This document shows, piece by piece, positions 25,474 through 40,317 of a stretch of 64,000 nucleotides of DNA. Within the stretch, counting starts at the first letter, position 1. Every line of letters starts with the position of its first letter. This DNA comes from Seriola aureovittata. Its lineage: Eukaryota > Chordata > Actinopteri > Carangiformes > Carangidae. Position numbers and translations under genes: made by a program. The notes under the pieces were generated by a model, which was not told where the DNA came from, ran no database searches, and worked only from the letters and a program-made list of their open reading frames with translations. Location: positions 15,658,501 through 15,722,500 of the forward strand of contig NC_079373.1 in NCBI RefSeq assembly GCF_021018895.1, given 5' to 3'.

Positions 25474-27523
25474 TCCACACACTTGACTGACTTCTGATGA
25501 AAAGTACAGATAGTGGCCATCACTCTGCTGTGAACAAACAAACACAACAACCACACACTCACACAAAGGCACACACTTACAACTTGAGATATGTCACTGT
25601 AGGACACTTCATGTGGATCTTTTGAACGGCAGGCCTCCTCTTGAACTGCCAGTCTATAACCCTGACTCAGCTAAACCTTAATACCTAAGACATGTCTTTC
25701 GACTTGTAGTTTATACTGTCTCTCCCTCCTTCTTCTAATAAGATGGATCAGTTGGCTATGCTAATCTATCTGCTGACTCCACACAAAATATAGACAATAA
25801 CTGAAGTGTGTGCGTGTTCTTAAGCATACACATGTAACAAAAGAAAAAACAAAAACCTGTCCATTTGGATGCACGTGCACATACACTGCTGTGTAGTGTC
25901 AGCATTTGCATACTTGTTCGGCATTTTACAAGTTGCCACTAGAGAATTACTGACTGAAGTCACTATCTGTGTGATTTGCAGTCCGGGCCCTTTCGGACAA
26001 ATTTATGGCACCATGAGACAACTTAATTGAGAGTAGTTTGTCACTGAAAGGTAAATGTTTTTCTGTTAGTTATTTTTATGAGCTTTCCCAGTTTAACCTT
26101 TGAGAGCAGTAAAACTACAGACTGAATAAATCTGAACAATAAGACATAAATATTAGAAATCCTGCTTTGATAAATCACAGACAAAGATGGACAAGGTGAT
26201 GGTGAGAGCATGAGGGGGCTTGATGAGGAATCAAGACACACAGGGGAATTAAAGCTATATTTGTGATTTTAATAAAATGACTATTCTGTTTATTTTGGAT
26301 GCTGTAGCTCTATGTTTTTCATTTTGCCACATCACAGATATGGTCTTAAACTTTCTGGTTTTCATAATCTTGGATTAGACAAATCTGAATTAGAGAAAAC
26401 ATATGTATATAAATTAAGCAGAGTAGGCTCCTTTTTATATGACACCGATGCTCTTGGGAAAAAAAAAAAAGCATAATATTGAAAAATTGTAATTCCAATA
26501 ATTATGTTAAACCTGGTAGACAGGTGTTGCCTTCCAAAGCATGCAACTTAATCCATTCTTCTTTTTTTTCTCATTTCACAGCTCCTGTTGAGATGCCACT
26601 GAGCAATTCTTTAAGCCTTAAGCATGCACAGTTTCTAAGGGGATACAGAATAAAAGAGAGAAATAACAGTGATTTTCAGCCTGCTCTGCAGCAAGGAAAG
26701 GGGAAAGGTGTGATAAGAAAGAAGCTGGTGTTACCACTATGTCTTCAGTGTGACTGGCCTTGCTAACACACAAAAACATTCATATTCATCATGTTGGTGA
26801 CATTCTAGGTGTGAAGGGTGAAGATTGGTCCTGTCCTTGAAAGGCTGATAAAATGACATACTGAAAAAATAAAAAAAAAAGTGGGAGAAGGGGGAGATGT
26901 AACAACAAGAGAGGAGAGAAAGAAAGGTAAAAGGATGGTGGAAAGAAAAAACGGTGATGGACAAGAGAGAAATAAGTTGCTGTCAAGTTGGCAAACACTC
27001 TGTTAGCAGACTAACATGTATCTGTAACTTACTCCATAATTATTAAAACAAATCCCTCTTATATGAGGTCATGGGATGTATATATGCACTACATTTTGCC
27101 TTATACATCTGCAAATGATGTAAGGGGTTTTCCAGAAATACATTTAATATTGTTAAAAAGTTTTAAAAATGCATTTAAGCAGTTCCTGTTTAAATTGTAA
27201 CTGCTTTAAAAACTAAAATAAAGAAACAGAGATGACAAAAGCAAAAAAAGGTGCCTTTCATAAGGAAAGAAAATTTAATTTACTTGACGTCATGCTGATC
27301 AGCAGCTGATGTCCTTAAGCTCTAACTAGCCATTTTCATAGCTGAGCGTTGCATTTAAACACCATCCACCACTGCAGAAATCAAATAATGATTTGCAATA
27401 AACATGGCATTGTTAGGCAACAGGCATTATTTGATAATTACTCTTTTCTCTTTCTTGCATCCACTCTGAGAACATCTCCTGGTCTTTTATTCGTTTCTTT
27501 GTCCTGATGCGCCACGAACACAA

Positions 27524-27545
27524 CCCCCCCCCCCCCCCCCCCCCC
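27524..27545. repeat. Poly-C run, 22 bases
   Basis: Homopolymer C on the plus strand. The length is likely uncertain in any assembly. Confidence 0.9.
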
Positions 27546-28527
27546 GAGTGAGGTGCCTCATTCATTATTGAGTTAATCTATCAATATTTCATTAAGCCTT
27601 TGTATTTATGTCTCAGTCATGTTGTATGTTGTTGCATGTGTCACTTGTCTCTATGGGGTTTTGCTTTTCTTTTTTTTTTTTGCCCGGCCTTAAACAGAAT
27701 AGTTTTCTAATTAGGAAGCCGCTCTGGATGTAGCTTTTACAACACTGTCATCTGTATTTGTGATATAATGTAATACTATGTAGCAATGCTCTGCCCATGT
27801 CAAGAATATCTCTGACTGATGCTAATATTTTGGTGATATACAGTAGGCTTAAATCGCATTTGCAATTGCTCAATAAAAATATAGCCCGCGGTATTCGTCT
27901 TTTAAGGTGACAATGTCCATAAAAATGTTCAAAAGAATTATGGTGCAGCTCATTGTGAAATAGTGTCAAAAAACGTCTACAACTGCCAATGAATGGGCTC
28001 AGATAATGACTGAAATCCATCATTGTAGCAGCAAAACTATTGACCTTGCACCTCAGACATGAATGGGTAAGAGCCAAACTACAAAAAAGCCAACACAAAA
28101 AAAACTATGCTGATAGCGTCACAATTTTGTTCAGACGACTTCCTGTATGATCCCTCACCAACCCATTGCACCATCTCTCTATCCTTCCTTACCTCTCTCC
28201 TCCACCCTACCCTCCAACTTGCTCTGCCCGTGTCAGTCTCAGCTGCCGCAGCAACGCTGATGTTTAAGCATTCTAGGGGAGTGCAGACACACTCCAAAAC
28301 TTCTTAATGGGCAGGCTAAAAATAGCTCAGGCTGGATTTGACTGGGCTGATTCATGCGGCTGTGAGTCATTCAACTGTGCCGCGGTGTGAGGAGAGCAAG
28401 GGAACGGGGTGAACGAGCACAAAGAGAAAGAAATAAAAGTTTGCATGCTTGTTAAGATATCAAACCATGGAGAAATCAAGCATTGCATATCCCATCACAG
28501 GGAAAATGTGCATTATTATGCTGTGAA

Positions 28528-28530
28528 TGT

Positions 28531-28567
<37 letters not shown>
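28528..28567. repeat. (GT)n-(GA)n microsatellite
   Basis: GT run turning into GA. Simple sequence. Confidence 0.9.
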
Positions 28568-28676
28568 TAGAGGTCCTCAAGGACATATGAGGCTGCAGGG
28601 CACAAAAAAAACTATGGCTAAGATAATAGAGGCTAAAATAAAAAATGTAACGTTTCATATAACACTTGGCAGAATT

Positions 28677-28698
28677 TGTCTGTCTGTCTGTCTGTCTG
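28677..28698. repeat. (TGTC)n short tandem repeat
   Basis: About five copies of TGTC. Confidence 0.9.
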
Positions 28699-29093
28699 GC
28701 TATAGCATAACAATTTCTTTTTAAGGGGTAGCAGGTTGGGGGGGGGTCTTTCGGCTGGGGTGCTGTATGATCCCAACAGATTGTAGATTAACAGTACCAC
28801 TGCAGAAAATGAGTGGCCCCTGGCAATTTGGTTGCATTGTTAGAAAGGGAAGAGCGGTTCATACTCACATCATTATCCCCTCCATTACCACGGGTAAACA
28901 TCTACCATTAACCCCCACATACAGGCCAGAAGCATGTGTGCTGTGTGTGCTACAGAGAGGGAATGGGGTGTTAGCAGGATGGCGTATTCTTTAGAATTAA
29001 CAACTGTTTTCTCAGTGGTATGGGGAGCAGTTTTCTCTTTTTGTCTAGACCACAACAGCAAGGCCAGTCCTGTAATCATGAATGTCCATGACG

Positions 29094-29126
29094 GACTGAC
29101 TGACTGACTGACTGACTGACTGACTG
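29094..29126. repeat. (GACT)n short tandem repeat
   Basis: About eight copies of GACT. Confidence 0.92.
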
Positions 29127-29404
29127 CCTTTAGGAGGTGGTCTCAGTTTGGTTTGCTTCAAATGATCCGTGTTGTGGTTCACTTAACCAACGCTTTGTGA
29201 ACGCAAACATTTTGCCATTGCATTTTTGCCCTGCCACGGACACATCGCATGCTCAGCTTCTGAAAAAAATAAACAGATGGAACGATGGCTGCTGGTAATG
29301 GCAGACTGTGTGGACGAGGAATAGTTTAGTCCAAGGAAATAACTACTGTACTTCTCCAGATATAAAAATGAATGCATCAAATGGAAACTGTCCACTACAA
29401 ACAA

Positions 29405-29407
<3 letters not shown>

Positions 29408-29464
<57 letters not shown>
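29408..29464. repeat. (CA)n microsatellite
   Basis: About 56 bases of pure CA. Confidence 0.97.
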
Positions 29465-29466
<2 letters not shown>

Positions 29467-32400
29467 CAAAGGAGTATTAAGGCCATAGATAAGAAAAAAA
29501 AAAATGAGGAGGGAGATTTTTTTTTGTCATCACGCACTTTGAGGAAAAGGTAGAATTGTCGAGAATAAAGTCAAAATGAGCCAGAAGAGGAAGAATTTTA
29601 TTTTAATTTTGCCTTTCGAGATTAAAGTCGACCTATTGAAATTATATCAATCAGCCCGTATGACTGACTCTACAAAATGCCTTGTATAGATGAACTGATG
29701 AAATTGTACTTCAGAATCGGCTTCAGCAACAGGAAATTTGGCTCATAAACACTGTGTAGTTGTCAGTATTAGGACTTTGAAGAGATCGTGCCGAAAACTG
29801 TCCACAGGAATGTAGATAAAACAAGTATAACAGCAGCCACTTTGTTCCGAATGAAAGCTACCCATAATCCAAAGGAGTCATGCAAATAGCCTGTGACAGG
29901 GTCCAGCCATATATTTGTATTAGTCGTGTTTTTCCCTCTGTGTTTTTAACGTTAAACAGTGCAATGATTTATAATAACACATGGAATACCGCACACCTCC
30001 CCGACACAAGTTGCTTCACCACTGCATCACTCATTGTGGTCTTAATGAATTCAATCAATAGTCTTTGCTTTTTGCTTCGCCCTCATTTTTCCTGTTTTTT
30101 TTCTCCCTTTGACATCTACGCTTTGCCTTTGACTCTCCTCCCTCTCTCTGTCCCCCCGAGCACCGGTTGAAGATGAACTGGTGGCTGCAGGAAGCTCTGG
30201 CCGTGCTGAGAGAGAGAGAGGAGCAGTGTGGTGACAGATAACAGCCAAGAGAGTCAGTGATGGTTTAAAGTGTGCCTCTTTCACATGGTCACCTGCTTCC
30301 TTTCTCTTTCTCTCTCCCTCTTTGTGTCTCTGTTGTTTGCTCGCTGCCTTCTCCCATCCCCTCTTGCTCTCCCAAACTGAAACAGCTTTTTTCCATCAAC
30401 CCATTTTTTCTTTTTTTTTTTTTTTGTCTTTGCCCTTCTCCGTCATTACTCTTTCAAACCTGGCAGAGAGGAGAGAAAAGAGATGGAGGCAGAGATAGAT
30501 AAAGAGGGATAGCACTTTCAGAGTCATGACTTATGTGTGATGTACAGTGGCTTAGTGAGAGAGCAAGAGAGAAAGAGAGAGAGAGCAAGCAGTAGTATTT
30601 AGGTTACTTAATTGTTGACAGGGCTGTCTTTCCTGCTTCACTAGGCTGAGACATATTGCCCTAACTGTCAGTGACGCCTCAGTGGTTGCCTTCAGATAAA
30701 CAACTCTGTGTGTGTTTTAGTGTGTCCCAGTGTGTGTGTTTCCGTGCCGTCTTGTGTTGTTTTGCTGTTGTATCACTGTTGATGAATCTAGGGATGAAGA
30801 TGAGATTAGCTTTGGGATGCCTCACTAGATTCAGAAATTAGTAAGTTTTCAAATGATATATCAAATATATTGTGCTGTATAATATATTTTAAATTTTGAT
30901 CACTACACACAATTATAATCAAATCACTTTTATCTAAACGTAATAGATTTTGACCATTTTAAAACAATTGACCTGTAAGCATTTTATGCTGTATTCAGTT
31001 GCTCTTATGGATGTAAGGTTTGAGTCAGAAGTCACAATGAAATGACGATGTGGAGTAAAATGTAACCAGAGGGATTAAAGTCAACTTCTTCTGATTTGAT
31101 TGGATCGGTAAAAGTGGGTGTGGCTTAGTGAAAACGTTGCAATATGTAGCTGTGGAGGACTGTTGGCCTCCACACACACTACTCTCCCTCCTGTGTTGAT
31201 AGATATAGAGGAGCAGGTTGAGGGAGAAATGAAAAATAGCCAGATTCAGCCACATTCTTTGTAAAGGTAAACATCCACACACACACACAGCTCTTCCTTC
31301 AATATCTCTCTGCAAACTGAGACAACCCAAGAGCTAACTGTCAAGTACTATTTTATATAATGGGGTTACCCCGCTGCCTCAAATCACATCTGGTTGAATT
31401 ATTTTATGTTTATGTCCCAGAGTTCAAAAGGAGTCATCAAAACTATTGTATTGTTTTCCAAGAAGGAGAAAAAAACATGAATTTTGATATTAAAAAGACT
31501 GTAACTGCAAAACTAAGACCAGGACTCACTGAATATTTAAATGTGCATGGTGTTTTTGATGTCAACTATCAGCCTTTTTATTCACAGTAACAATAAATGT
31601 TCGCTGATGATTAAAGCATCCCTGTTTCACATCAAAGTGGAGCAACAATACACAGTGTCAGAGAGGAAGGACAGACGAGACATAAGATACTCCTTATTCC
31701 TGAGAAATAGATATATGAGGGTTCTGAGTTTTTCAGGATTTATGAGTGAGTGGGGCTCAATATCAGGCCGATCTCTCTCCCCCATTCCACTCGCTCTTTT
31801 TCTCTCTACCTCTCTGAAAGACACGCTCTGCCATCTCCACTTTGCTGTCCTTTAGAGTATGCTCCACCATCTGTCTCCCTCACTATCTGGGCCTTTCTTT
31901 CCCACCTTCCCCTATCTTTTTCTCACAATGCATTTAAATGGGGTATTTAGAGATTCTGGCCTTTCTCATCTCTTCACACCTACTCTGAGGTAACCTCAAT
32001 CCCTCAACAACCCTTTGAAAAGGAAAAATGCCCCAATTACTCTAGAAATAGGTCTCCAGAGATGTATGGCAAACACGAAAGGAATAAGGAGATATTTATG
32101 ACAAACTTGTCCTTGTCCCATTTCCAATAAATGTAGTTGCTGCAACATTTCCCATCTCACTGAACGTTTTCACACAATGACCAGATGTTTTCCATGATGG
32201 CTGTTCTTGGTGCTGCACACATTTTAAATCCAGTGTCAGTGCTGCACATGTAGTCACCCCTGAGACCACAGCAAACAAAATGTGCCATCTGCTAATTAAA
32301 TGACAGTCTAAACGGGGATGTGGTCACATTAATCTGATGTACTCCCAGTTGTTTACAAAGGGTTCCATACAAATCTGTCACAGTAACATGGATGGAAGAT

Positions 32401-33052
32401 TCATCACAGTCAGTGTATATTTACAGTGAGTAACAAGGTGGATAATCCACACAAAATTGTTCCTTAAAAAATGCTGACTTTTAAGCAGATACCCAGAGTT
32501 AATACCACCACCATTTTAGTAGTGACTACAAGACCGGACCTAGAGTTTTTTTTATTGTTATGTGGTGGATGTATTTTCTTTTAATTCTTGGTTATGTATT
32601 TTCTGTGTGTTTCTGTGTGTCTACCCAATGACAGATGAGATCACTTTGAATAATTTTAAAACAATTGATTAGTTTGCTGGCAAACTAATGATCAGCTTTC
32701 ACTTTTAACATCAGCAATTAATGTGAAATTTGGGTGATTTTTGCCAGCGTGATGGTTTTGACTCAAGGTTAAAAAAAAAACTAAATTTGTCAAGAAATCA
32801 ATTGCAGAAACAACATATACAACAAAATAAATAAGTAAATAGAAAAATAAAAAAAATATATAAATAAAAACAAAAATCATGTATAATGAGGTTTGTTGCT
32901 TTTGGTCATTACTCTGGTCTATCATCCTGCCCATACGTTGTAATCTCAAGCACGCCTGCCTTCTTCAGCTACTTAAGTTCAGGCACATTCTCAGGTGGCT
33001 ATTGACAGATATTGTGGGAAATAACAAATTGATGAAGAGTAGTAAATATGTA

Positions 33053-33069
33053 TGTGTGTGTGAGTGTGT

Positions 33070-33109
<40 letters not shown>
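33053..33109. repeat. (GT)n microsatellite
   Basis: About 55 bases of GT with one GTC and one GAG interruption. Confidence 0.95.
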
Positions 33110-33110
<1 letters not shown>

Positions 33111-34499
33111 CTTTCCACACCCAAACTTGTATTGTGCCACAGGTTTTCAATCACATAAGAAATTTAAAAATTAAATTATCAAATTGAGCAACTGTGAGCA
33201 AGGAATGTGTGAATTATGAAATGTTGACATGACATTTTACTGGCGGTTTTCAAATGCATTTCCTGAAAAAGCTAAAGCTAAACTGTTCGACCTTTCCAAT
33301 GCACCTGCGTTTAATTAGGCACTAATTAAGTGCCCTAAAAGCTTGACAATCTGTGGTGAAAAACTCAAGATAGTTGGCAGTCAGCATGGGAAGCAAATGT
33401 CAACGAATGAAGCAAGAAAGACTAGCTATAAATACTCTGAGGATAACAGATTGTTGTCAGTATGTTGGCTCTCATGCGCATTATTGAAAGTGCTCAATGT
33501 TTTTCTAGGCAACCTATTCATTTTCAAATGGCTTATTACACTACTTCTTATTATTCTTATCAAAACAGGTGTAAATGTATCACAGGGAAACTTTAAGCAA
33601 TGTGTGTGTTCATGTTTTTGGGGATTTTTTGTAGGATCGCAACATAATAAGTCAATTAAGTATTAGAGTAAGTAAACATTTTGAATCATAACTCAAATAA
33701 TAAATAAATCACATGGTCAATCAATAATCAATAAATGCCTGGCCAAACAAAGTTCAAAGAAATTAACTATAATAATGTTGTACAACCAACAAGCTTTTCT
33801 GGAGGACATCCTGTATATTAGATGAGAATAAACAGGCAGGGCTTTTAAAGTCCTGCCAAAACTCACTCTCAACACTGAGGTAAAATGGTTGCATAAAGTA
33901 GAATAACAACTTGGTTCATTCAGTCTTTTACTGTGTTTATTCAACAATGAGACCTCATCTGTGCAATCAGGGGTGAGCTGTGTGCACATTACGCTCGTTC
34001 CTTGTTGACAAAATTTACAGATTATATTGGAAAGTCTTGGGTGCTGCACAAGTAAAGTCATTGCACATTGTCAAGATTTTGCTGATCACTAAAATCCCTA
34101 ATTAAAATTTTTTATCAAAATCAATATTTCATTTTGTTTGTGACAGGGGTGGTTGCAGGAGAGCTATTTTACCGAGTGAATTTCTGTGGTTGAGACAAGT
34201 GGTTAATTAAAAAAAAAAAAATTAAATGAATTACAAAATTAACAGAGTGATCAGGACGAAGAGAGTTTAAAATAAAATAAAAAGTCACAAATATTGTTTG
34301 TTTAATAACATACTTTAAGCAGATGTTCTGACACCATAAGAAGAAGCTATAGGACTCAGAACTTTGCTTTTCAGCACCACGGACAGAGCTATGCACACCA
34401 GTGCAATACTCTACAGCAAGATCGAAACTTGTTCAAGTATGACAGTATGAGTTCACAGCATGTACAGTACATGTATGTGTGTGCATGTTGATTTCTTAC

Positions 34500-34613
34500 C
34501 TAGCCGTGGGTCAAACTGCCTCATCTGAACTTCTTCCACACAGTCTGCTGGGAACCAGCCTGTCCTCCCTTTGACGGTACCTTCCCAGAAACCTCCTTCT
34601 CCTATACTCAGCA
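34500..34613 (-). CDS. shank3: SHANK3 SH3 domain, second exon
   Basis: This 114-nt exon encodes LSIGEGGFWEGTVKGRTGWF, PADCVEEVQMRQ and FDPRL, matching the second half of the human SHANK3 SH3 domain almost residue for residue. The acceptor is ttctttctctgtcag|TG and the donor CTAG|gtaaga. TG completes a Val codon with the G that ends exon 54715-54896, or with the G that ends any of the four microexons. SHANK SH3 domains are atypical and have few confirmed ligands; binding to calcium-channel subunits has been proposed for the family. Confidence 0.96.
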
Positions 34614-35259
34614 CTGACAGAGAAAGAAAAAAAACAAAGGGGAGGGGGGTTAAATCAGTCAAATGTTGTCATAAAACAAAATTAGGTGTCATCACTGGGA
34701 GGTTGTGGAGCCTGTAGAGTCTTGGAAAAGAGACAAAAAAGGACAAAGGACCATATAGCAGAGTTAGGTATTTAGGTTTTTATGTTCTAGGCTCATAAAT
34801 TATAGTGTAGTGTGCATAGAGAGAGAGGGTAGGTGGGATAAGAGAGAGGGAGAGAGAAAGATTTTAGTTTTACAAATACACAAGCATAAAGCACACTGAT
34901 GTGAAAATATTGGTCTGTAACTAATGTACCGTACTGAGGCGCTTGGGTAACGTAGGTTTTATTCTTTCATACCAATAAACAATTTGTAAATTTAAAAAAT
35001 ACAGAGAGACACAGGCAGAGATTTAAAATTCAAGTGAATGTAGCAGTGGGAGAAAGACAGAGGTAAATCATGAAAGAAAGGAAGAGGAAGAGGTGGAAGA
35101 GATGGTGAAAGATAGCAAGAGGGCGGGAAGGAAAAAGAGAGAGATTCCCTCCAAGTTCCGCTGTGGTAATTAGAGATGAATGTATAGTTGATATTGATCT
35201 TCCCTGCAGGACTGAGCCAGCATGCTCATATCTACAACACTCATCCATTATCCCAGCGT

Positions 35260-35319
35260 GCACACACACACACACACACACGCACGTACCCACGCACGCA
35301 CACACACACACACACACGC
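35260..35319. repeat. (CA)n/(CGCA)n microsatellite
   Basis: CA array interrupted by GCACGTACC and CGCACGCA. Confidence 0.93.
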
Positions 35320-36828
35320 TCCTCAGAGATCACCAGCTGGAACTGAAGCTTTGCCTGAGAGAGCCCTTCTTCTAAACTGGTTGCTAGGATACGGCAGTAT
35401 GATGTTGCAGCCAGCAGACAACCTGCTAAATGATGTAGTCTACTTCCTCCAAACCATATTCTACTCTGGAATGGGGACATGTCACAGTGATGTAACCTGA
35501 GGCACTACCAGAAGCAACCAACTGGACTTCATCTTAAGTGACATGATAGTAAAAACTCATCTATTCACAGGATTCCTTGTATATTGTAACACATGCATTA
35601 TTTTTCTCGAGAACTTACTACTGCACTGTGCCCACATCCTACTTCACCTAAAAGTCAAGTCCATCCACATCCTGTTCAGAGACACATATAAAAAAAGGCC
35701 AGAGCGTGAGTGTGTTTCAGTACAATGTTTTCAGTACACTGTGTGATCACTCATGTTCAAATCAACGCTGTTAGAAACATTAACATTAAAGCATTTATCC
35801 CAAAATATGCCTTCTCTATATTTTGTCCCGACTGACTGTTGTGTCCTGTCCTGCCGTATTATATAATTAGTGCTTAAATGTTGAGCCTAAATAGAACATT
35901 TACAGGTTTTCATGAATAAAAATGAAAGAATTTTAAATTTAAATAAATAAAGATATTGCTTCAAATTGTCACCCTTCCTTGCTGCTGAGGCAAGACAATT
36001 TACTATCATTGCTTAAAATAAAAGTTAGCATATTAAATATTGTTAAAACCTTGATTCAGCTTGCCTCTGCCAGGCTGAACATATAGCACACTAGCTAAGA
36101 GAGAAGTTGTGTTTGAGAGGGGAGACTGGCTGTTTATCGACCCCTGCTGTAAAATACATGACACTCAGCACACAGAGGATACATGGACTGATCCTCCACT
36201 GTGATCTTAGCTTAACACAACTTTACCCTGCCTGTCTCCTGAGAACAGACTCCCCCTGTCTCTTTATTCTCTCTCCCACCCTCTCTTTACTATACACATC
36301 TTTCTCCTTCTCTCTCTCCTCTGTTTCTAAATGATTTCCCGGACATCGTCTCTATTGCCCCTCTTTGTCTCTGGTAGTGTATCTGTCTATACTGTAATGG
36401 TGTCCCTGCAGTGGACAGGTGCCAGCCGTGTTCTCTGTCCCCCATTGACAGAAATGAAACAAAAGGTGAGACCTTTGGTTGAGCTTCTAGGTTGCCCTCT
36501 CTCACTTCCCTCACTCCCTTCTTCCCCCGCACTTTTAATCCATTTCTTGTCCCTGACACCATCGCCCGACAAAATGGGCAGAATTGACCACTGAGTATCT
36601 AAGACAGAGCAAAATCCCCTCTTTTTCAGTCTAAAATATATCTGCATACACCTGTTCATCATGTTGGCTGTAGGTTGTTATTCCACATATACACACACAT
36701 ACATAATGCACATACGAACATCCTCTTCAGTTAACTTTAAACCTACTGCAGGCACTCTGAAAACTGAAATCAATCCAATTTATTGCTTCTCAGCAAATTC
36801 AGAAAAAAGTTTGGTGAAACATGCACGT

Positions 36829-36830
<2 letters not shown>

Positions 36831-36879
<49 letters not shown>
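36831..36879. repeat. (CA)n microsatellite
   Basis: About 48 bases of CA. Confidence 0.96.
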
Positions 36880-36880
<1 letters not shown>

Positions 36881-38743
36881 TGAACAACATCTCACTGGTA
36901 TTGCAACACTCCTAAGAAGTCCTTAATGAAAATGGCTAGGGTAACTCTTTTTTTTGGCTAAATTACAATGTTAAGCGATACTATGTATTTACAGTTAATC
37001 TGTTTCTACAAATCAAACGCTATAATTCTCAGTTATTGGCTTTACTTTATATCTGGCATAGACACACACACAACCACATACATATTTACTCTATTAAATG
37101 TCCACACACCAAAGAGGCATGCACAATATGTCCATAGATAGTTCTCTGCTGCATTTGTAGCCTCTACCTTACACTGCTACTCTGTTTTGGTGCTTGCCAG
37201 CACTGTGTTGGCATGACAACTGTCCCTGTGATGAATCAGATGTGGGCTCACAGGAGCCAAGTGGCAGGAAGGAACTCAAACAGTGCATGTCTGTGCAGGA
37301 GGATTTACAATATGTGTGCCATGTTGATGTTTTAGTCCAATCAGACCACTTTGGGACTGCTGCCATGTGGAGAGCTACAGTTGTAGATAGTGATGGGAAA
37401 AGGCCTGTAAACAGTCACGCTCTACAACATCACAACTGTTACATAACAAGTTAAGTGGAAAAAAAGATGATGTATTTCCTCTTTTGTATCACTGATCCAA
37501 TTAGTCTCCTTATCGGACCATTTTAACACAATGAGATGGGCTTGTATGATTGTGTGACAACAGACATTTCGAATTGCTCAGAGTTAAGAGTTCTTTTGTT
37601 AAACTGATCAAATCCCAAAACAAACAGTGTGCAAGTTTGCAAAAACACTGCAAAGCAGATACTCCTGAGCTTTTTTATAATTTGGTGAAATTGCTGTGGA
37701 AGGGCTGTGGTTTTTAAGACTCACTTGGTGGCAGTCTGAAACCACTGGTGACTTCAGACATCCACCCTGCTTGGTCTCATTCCGATAAAAGTATCTCCAG
37801 CTGAGTGGTACAAAGATCACTCATCACTTTGCATGGAGAAGCAGATAGAAAAGGTCCAATAAACCAAGGAGACACGATTAGCTCTCCAGATGCTCTTATA
37901 AAAACTTTTGCTGATGGTGATATTTTTCAATTTTGTTGCTGCCATGTGAAAAATTCACTAGCCAAACACTGTCAAGGACTACCATACATACAGTATGGTT
38001 GTCTGTGCTTCAAGACTAAGCTGCAGGTAGCAATCCTCAGTCTCTGACAGCCAAATTACAGTCTGTCAGGACAGGTGAGACCACAGACTGCGTGTAGCTG
38101 TTTTGTCTAGGTGGACACTGGAAATTATTTAATGGCCCAACAACATTTTGATGAGGGTGATCTATAATCAAAGTCACAAACAAGAAGAAGAGTTTTGATT
38201 CAGAAGGACAAGCAAGGGCAGTAAAAAACGGGATTGCAAGTACCTGATGTTCACACTGAATGAACTACATATCTGAGTTTTGGAAAATAGGAGATGAGCT
38301 CACTAACTGGTGACCTGGGTCAAAGTGAAGAATGCAGTTATTTCTTTAATGGAGGTCTCCTGTACAAATAATCATACTGAAGAGACATATGAGCTTCTCT
38401 CAGTCTGGAAAAGAAACATGCTAAGCTACTGAAGGTGGGACTCAGCTTCATGAAAGCAATGGAGACTGTTTTTAAGAAGAGTTGATTCAGTGCAAAACAA
38501 TAAATCCCATGTTTTCCTCTCTGTTATACTCTCCATGGAGGTCTACTGGGACTTAACTAAACAGCAGTTCACTACATAAGGCAATCAACACCTCAGCTGG
38601 ACACCAGCTTTTCTTTCTACTGAACAATAAGAGGTCGGCCTATCTCCACTGCATCACTACAGGCAGAGACCTGCCACACTGATTCATAATCACCTCTGCA
38701 GGTGAACTAGTGGGACATGCATTCGTACGCACAATCACACATG

Positions 38744-38818
<75 letters not shown>

Positions 38819-38827
38819 ACACACACA
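38744..38827. repeat. (CA)n microsatellite
   Basis: About 83 bases of CA with one TA interruption near 38814. Confidence 0.97.
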
Positions 38828-38949
38828 TCACTGCACATTTGGTTACGCATTGAGTATCCAGTTTATCATGTATGCCTATTTACAGTAGTAGCATGTTGTG
38901 TTACCTCCACAACTGGGAATGACTGCTGGAAGCATTGAATGGAGATATT

Positions 38950-39345
38950 GTACAATGTGGAGTTGACTGCATTAGACAGTTGCTGCAATATCAACAGCTG
39001 CACAGTCTTGTTAGAAACCTGTCTGGTTCATCACAAAGATGCTCTGTAGAAGCCACTGTCCTGTTCCTCAAACCATGTGATGATCAGATGAGCTTTGTGA
39101 AGTGGTGCATCATCATACTGGTGGTGTGGATATACTATACCCATGAGGGGCTGAACTTGGTCATCAACAGTGTTAAGATGCTCCTTGAGCCAAATTCTGA
39201 TTCTTTAATCATCAAAATGCAAAAAGGACCTGAATCAGCAACTTTTTTACTCTGCTCAATGGTCCAGTTTTGATGTTCCTGTGTCCACTGCCAACACTAA
39301 CTTATCTGTCAACCTCAGCACATACAGCTGGGCAAGACACCAAAT
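38950..39345 (+). repeat. Degenerate interspersed repeat, probably related to the 7149-8249 copy
   Basis: Phrases such as GGTCATCAACAGTGTTAAGATG, GGTCCAGTTTTGATGTTCCTG and GTCCACTGCCAACACTAAC resemble in order and wording parts of the element at 7149-8249. No intact protein is readable. The relationship is a visual judgement. Confidence 0.4.
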
Positions 39346-40253
39346 TTATTCAATTACCAACATTTTGAATCCCTCACCATCCATCTTTAATCAGCCCAAA
39401 GTCCAGTCCAGAATCTATATGGGGCCGTTTTGTATGAATTTGGACAAACGCATCAGAAGTGACCCAGCATGAGAAATGAAATATTATGCACCGATGTAGT
39501 AAAAAGCATTTATTCCTACATTTACAGTTATTGAACTAATTGTGGAAATTTTATCATGACACAAACTTGAATTCATTGTGAAATCAGCACTTCACATGCA
39601 TCAAAACAAAGTCCACATATTGAGAGATGACCCTCAGTCTGCTCAGCCTGATTTCTACTGCACACAGTAGTCACGTGATGATGTCACATCTCTATTAAGG
39701 TGGGGTATAACCTAAGAAACTGGCAACTACATTACATTAAGAGTCAATAGTGTTTCAGTACTGTACACACACTCACTGACATTTATCAACACCGGTGCAC
39801 ACAAGTACACACATTTTTATCTTTCTGTGGGACTGAACATTGCACAGTGAGTGACAATCAAACACTGTAACCTCTCAGGTGTGCCATGCAGTAAGACCTT
39901 CATTGTTTTGCAACTCTGTCCAACATACTCTATTATAAGGCCTCATAAAAATTCACAGCATGTTCCCACAGTAGATTGTACATCATCTCACCGGGCCATT
40001 ACTGGAAAATTCTGAGCTTATATAGAAATAACATACAAACGAAGCATGAAATGTGGCCAGAAAGGAGAATAGCATAATAGAGCGCCCGAGAGAATGAAAC
40101 AAAAGGAAAAGAGTGTCACAGAAAGAGGCTTGCATTCAGCAATGACAAAGAGAGACGGGAGCCAGCTAAAGACAGACACAAGCTGACACAGGGAAAGAGC
40201 TATGTTTCGACAACCGCCTAGTTATTCATGACTGTCCAAGAAGTCTGATGTCT

Positions 40254-40254
<1 letters not shown>

Positions 40255-40315
<61 letters not shown>
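40255..40315. repeat. (GT)n microsatellite
   Basis: About 60 bases of pure GT. Confidence 0.97.

Positions 40316-40317
<2 letters not shown>

Noticed and set aside
30170..30245. Plus-strand short frame MNWWLQEALAVLREREEQCG.
   Set aside because: It is only about 20 codons and partly encoded by a GA-rich run, with no splice context or recognised family.
37169..37454. Overlapping open frames on both strands (65 and 86 codons).
   Set aside because: No recognisable domain, no splice signals in phase with shank3; possibly old repeat sequence.
38890..38945. Possible 18-nt exon (VIPSCG) with donor GGAG|gtaaca on the minus strand.
   Set aside because: Poor polypyrimidine tract, and the segment is too short to tell from chance.
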